NCBI GenBank assembly: GCA_015478575.1
Contig: JADMIN010000196.1
Coordinates: forward strand, 1-5,746
DNA: 5,746 bases
Reading direction: 5' to 3'
From: Ktedonobacterales bacterium
Lineage (GTDB): Bacteria > Chloroflexota > Ktedonobacteria > Ktedonobacterales > JADMIN01
Made by a program: the position numbers and the translations under genes. The notes beneath the pieces are model-generated. The model was not told where the DNA came from. It did no database searches and worked only from the letters and a program-made list of their open reading frames with translations. Positions 3,921 through 5,746 of the stretch are shown here, piece after piece (the stretch's first letter is position 1; the number at the start of each line of letters is the position of its first letter).

Positions 3921-5746
3921 GAGGTCGGTGTCGGTGCCGATGCGGCTCACGAACGTGCCCCAGTTGGCAAAGACCGTGCGCGGCGCGTCGGGGATGTACT
4001 CGTTGGCGATCCAGATGGTGCCGTCGGTGTCGGCGATGGCGGCGCTGTAGTCACCCCAGCGGGCGGTGCCGTCGCCACCAAACTCCGGATACCCGGTGAA
4101 GCCGTCGTCGGTGAATTCACCGTATTGCGCCACATGAACGTGACCGAAGGTGCCCGCGTCGGCCGAGATACGGACGTAGACCGCGCTCGGGAAGGTATTC
4201 GGGCCGGACATCGAGAGGCCCATCACGCCGTCGCCGTTCTTGGTGACCGCGATGGATGGGAACAGGACGTTCTCACCCGCCACGGAGACGTAGCCCTGGC
4301 GATGAACCGAGGCGCCGAGGCTGCCTTTGTTCCAGAGAGGGCTGATGATGAACCAAGCGGCGCCGGTGTAGGGCGTGCTGGTTGGATCGAGGTAGCCGAG
4401 GCCAGTGTTGACCGCGCCATACAGGTAGTTCTGGGCGAACGAGACCTGGTTCATGCGGTCATCGTTGGTGTTGAGCCGCTCAACGATTGTCTCGCCGAGG
4501 CTATCACGTAGCGGGTGGACCGTGCCATCCTTCTGAATGGCGGGGGACGGCGTGTGGTATTCCTCGGTGTTGACCACGGCGAGTTGGAGGTTCAGCGCGG
4601 GGGAGCCGTATGTGATTGAACGGGTGTTGGCCAGCGCCCAGACGCCGATGCGGTTGTCGAACGTACCGTTGAAATCGAGCGCGCTGAGGAAGTACTCGAT
4701 GCCGTTCATCGCGGTCTGGTTGGCGACGTTGGTCTTATTATAGTCGCCAGGGGCGCTGACAGACGGCTGCACGGTGTACGAGATGCCGCCGTAGGGAGCC
4801 ATGAGGTCCGCGGCGTTGATCTGGACCAGATTGAACGGGGTGCTCGGCGGGGAACCGCCAGCGATGTCCGCGGCAGCTTGCTTGTTAATGGCGTAGACCT
4901 GCGCGCCATTGAAGGCGGTGCCAGCGTTGTTGAACTCGTTGGTGGTGACGTAGAAGCCCCACTTGTCAATGCCGATCAGCGGCTGGTCGCCGAAGCAGGG
5001 GCAGCCCGTATGGGCCGGCGTGCCGTTGACGCCGTCGTTCGTCGTGTCGAAGGAGAACAGGGTGTAGGTGCTGCGCGGGTCCGAGGACGCGCTGACGGCG
5101 AAGATGTTGTAGCTGCGGCCCGACCCAGCGCTGCCATTGTCCAGGAGCAGTTCGTTAATGAACCAGCGCTGGGTGACGGTGTCGTAGACGCACTTCGGGT
5201 CGCTGATGAACGGACCGCGGAAGCCCGTGGTGCGGTTGATCTCAGGATCAATGCCGAAGAACTGGCTGAGCGCCGTTGGGCCGGTCAGGCGGTTGATGCT
5301 GCCCGAATATCCCTTGTAGACGGCGATCGCGTTGTTGACGGCTTCGATCATGTAGCCGTTGCCGACGCAGAGGCCCTGGTCGGGTGGCTCGAGGCTGAAC
5401 TGTGTGTTGGTGTAGCGGCCGCTGCCGGCAGTACGCTGGTCAGCGTGGCTGAGACCATTGAGGCCCGTGAAGCTGAAGTTGTGGGTCGTCACGGTCTGCT
5501 GCACTGGGGTCGGCCCAGTGGTTGGGGACTTGTTGGGGGCCTTGCTGTTGGGAACCTTGGGAGACACGGTCTCCTTCTCCGGGGCGACTTCATTCTTCGC
5601 GCCAGAGGGATCCTTGGTGGTCGCGGTATAGGTTGTGCCACTGGTGAAATGGGTCGTGCCCTTCACGGTGACCTTGCGGAGGGTGACGCGCCCAGTGCTT
5701 GTGCCTGCGTGCGCGGCTGGGCCTCGGGTCGTGACAAACGCACCCA
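3918..5746 (-). CDS. Large, probably secreted, beta-propeller-like protein of unknown function (5' end beyond the window)
   Basis: The frame is open from the window edge (5746) to TAA at 3918-3920 and gives 608 residues. A GTG at 5666 would start a 582-residue version with an AAGGT before it. However, 26 upstream codons are open and include GPAAHAGTS, which could be the end of a signal peptide with an A-H-A cleavage site, so the true start is probably outside. Numbered from that GTG, residues 10-60 form a Thr/Pro/Lys/Ser-rich linker. The body from ~60 is rich in Asn, Gly, Thr and aromatic residues. It contains EPPDQGLCVGNGYMIEAVNN (93-112), DPKCVYDTVTQRWF (156-169), GDQPLIGIDKWGFYVTTNEF (226-245), RWGDYSAAIADTDGTIW (536-552) and ANWGTF (567-572). 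The pattern of short beta strands with D-x-x-T-x-R-W recurrences recalls secreted sialidase/BNR-like propellers, but I see no catalytic set and claim no enzyme activity. Four cysteines (C100, C159, C222, C224) could form disulfides, consistent with export. It is convergent with the operon and has its own terminator. Confidence 0.87.
   Translation of the reverse strand, partial: GAFVTTRGPAAHAGTSTGRVTLRKVTVKGTTHFTSGTTYTATTKDPSGAKNEVAPEKETVSPKVPNSKAPNKSPTTGPTPVQQTVTTHNFSFTGLNGLSHADQRTAGSGRYTNTQFSLEPPDQGLCVGNGYMIEAVNNAIAVYKGYSGSINRLTGPTALSQFFGIDPEINRTTGFRGPFISDPKCVYDTVTQRWFINELLLDNGSAGSGRSYNIFAVSASSDPRSTYTLFSFDTTNDGVNGTPAHTGCPCFGDQPLIGIDKWGFYVTTNEFNNAGTAFNGAQVYAINKQAAADIAGGSPPSTPFNLVQINAADLMAPYGGISYTVQPSVSAPGDYNKTNVANQTAMNGIEYFLSALDFNGTFDNRIGVWALANTRSITYGSPALNLQLAVVNTEEYHTPSPAIQKDGTVHPLRDSLGETIVERLNTNDDRMNQVSFAQNYLYGAVNTGLGYLDPTSTPYTGAAWFIISPLWNKGSLGASVHRQGYVSVAGENVLFPSIAVTKNGDGVMGLSMSGPNTFPSAVYVRISADAGTFGHVHVAQYGEFTDDGFTGYPEFGGDGTARWGDYSAAIADTDGTIWIANEYIPDAPRTVFANWGTFVSRIGTDTDL

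Noticed and set aside
3852..4511. Plus-strand 219-residue frame, Val/Ala/Gly/Asp-rich, starting in the terminator
   Set aside because: It starts inside the terminator hairpin, crosses the 15-bp repeat and is antisense to the secreted-protein gene; its early CARLRCARLE repetition just reflects the tandem repeat.
3918..5666. GTG at 5666 as the definite start of the secreted protein
   Set aside because: The frame stays open to the window edge with plausible signal-peptide-end sequence, so a start beyond 5746 is more likely, although AAGGT before the GTG keeps it possible.

Overview
The window is GC-rich bacterial DNA with four genes: one 5'-end fragment at the left edge, a three-gene plus-strand cluster in the middle, and one long minus-strand gene running off the right edge. 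The lineage is not fixed by the sequence. The style suggests Chloroflexota or a similar high-GC, environmental Gram-positive-like group: a cytosolic PAS histidine kinase, a KdpE-like regulator, a two-part GNAT enzyme and a large secreted propeller-like protein. This is an inference from protein style only.

Left edge (1-422). A gene that is easily missed because only 29 codons are present starts with GTG at position 88 and reads leftward off the window. Its N-terminus is unmistakably TrmD, the tRNA m1G37 methyltransferase. It has a good GAGGT ribosome binding site and a perfect TATAAT -10 hexamer upstream. The rest of this stretch is a divergent control region. It holds a 7-bp hairpin in the trmD leader, a pair of perfect 14-bp direct repeats, and an extended -10 (TGATACAAT) facing the kinase gene.

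Centre (423-3638). A soluble GAF-like/PAS/HisKA/HATPase sensor kinase is followed by an OmpR/KdpE-type response regulator and then a GNAT acetyltransferase. Spacing is 34 nt (or 58 nt with the alternative regulator start) and 14 nt, so the three probably form one operon. The kinase should phosphorylate the regulator's receiver Asp. The regulator may act on this operon and on unseen targets, and the acetyltransferase is likely an output or accessory enzyme. The kinase-regulator junction carries an unusual ATGAC pentanucleotide array made of overlapping start and stop codons.

Right (3639-5746). A 190-nt convergent spacer holds short direct repeats. It is followed by a textbook intrinsic terminator serving the minus-strand gene. 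That gene, open at the window edge, encodes at least 608 residues. It has a Thr/Pro/Lys-rich N-terminal linker and a beta-rich body, and it is probably exported and of unknown function. Its 3' end lies in a 15-bp tandem repeat that supplies three in-frame stop codons.

No tRNA, rRNA, CRISPR array, insertion sequence or phage gene was found. The most unusual elements are the ATGAC start/stop array, the stop-codon tandem repeat and the paired 14-bp repeats at the operon promoter.
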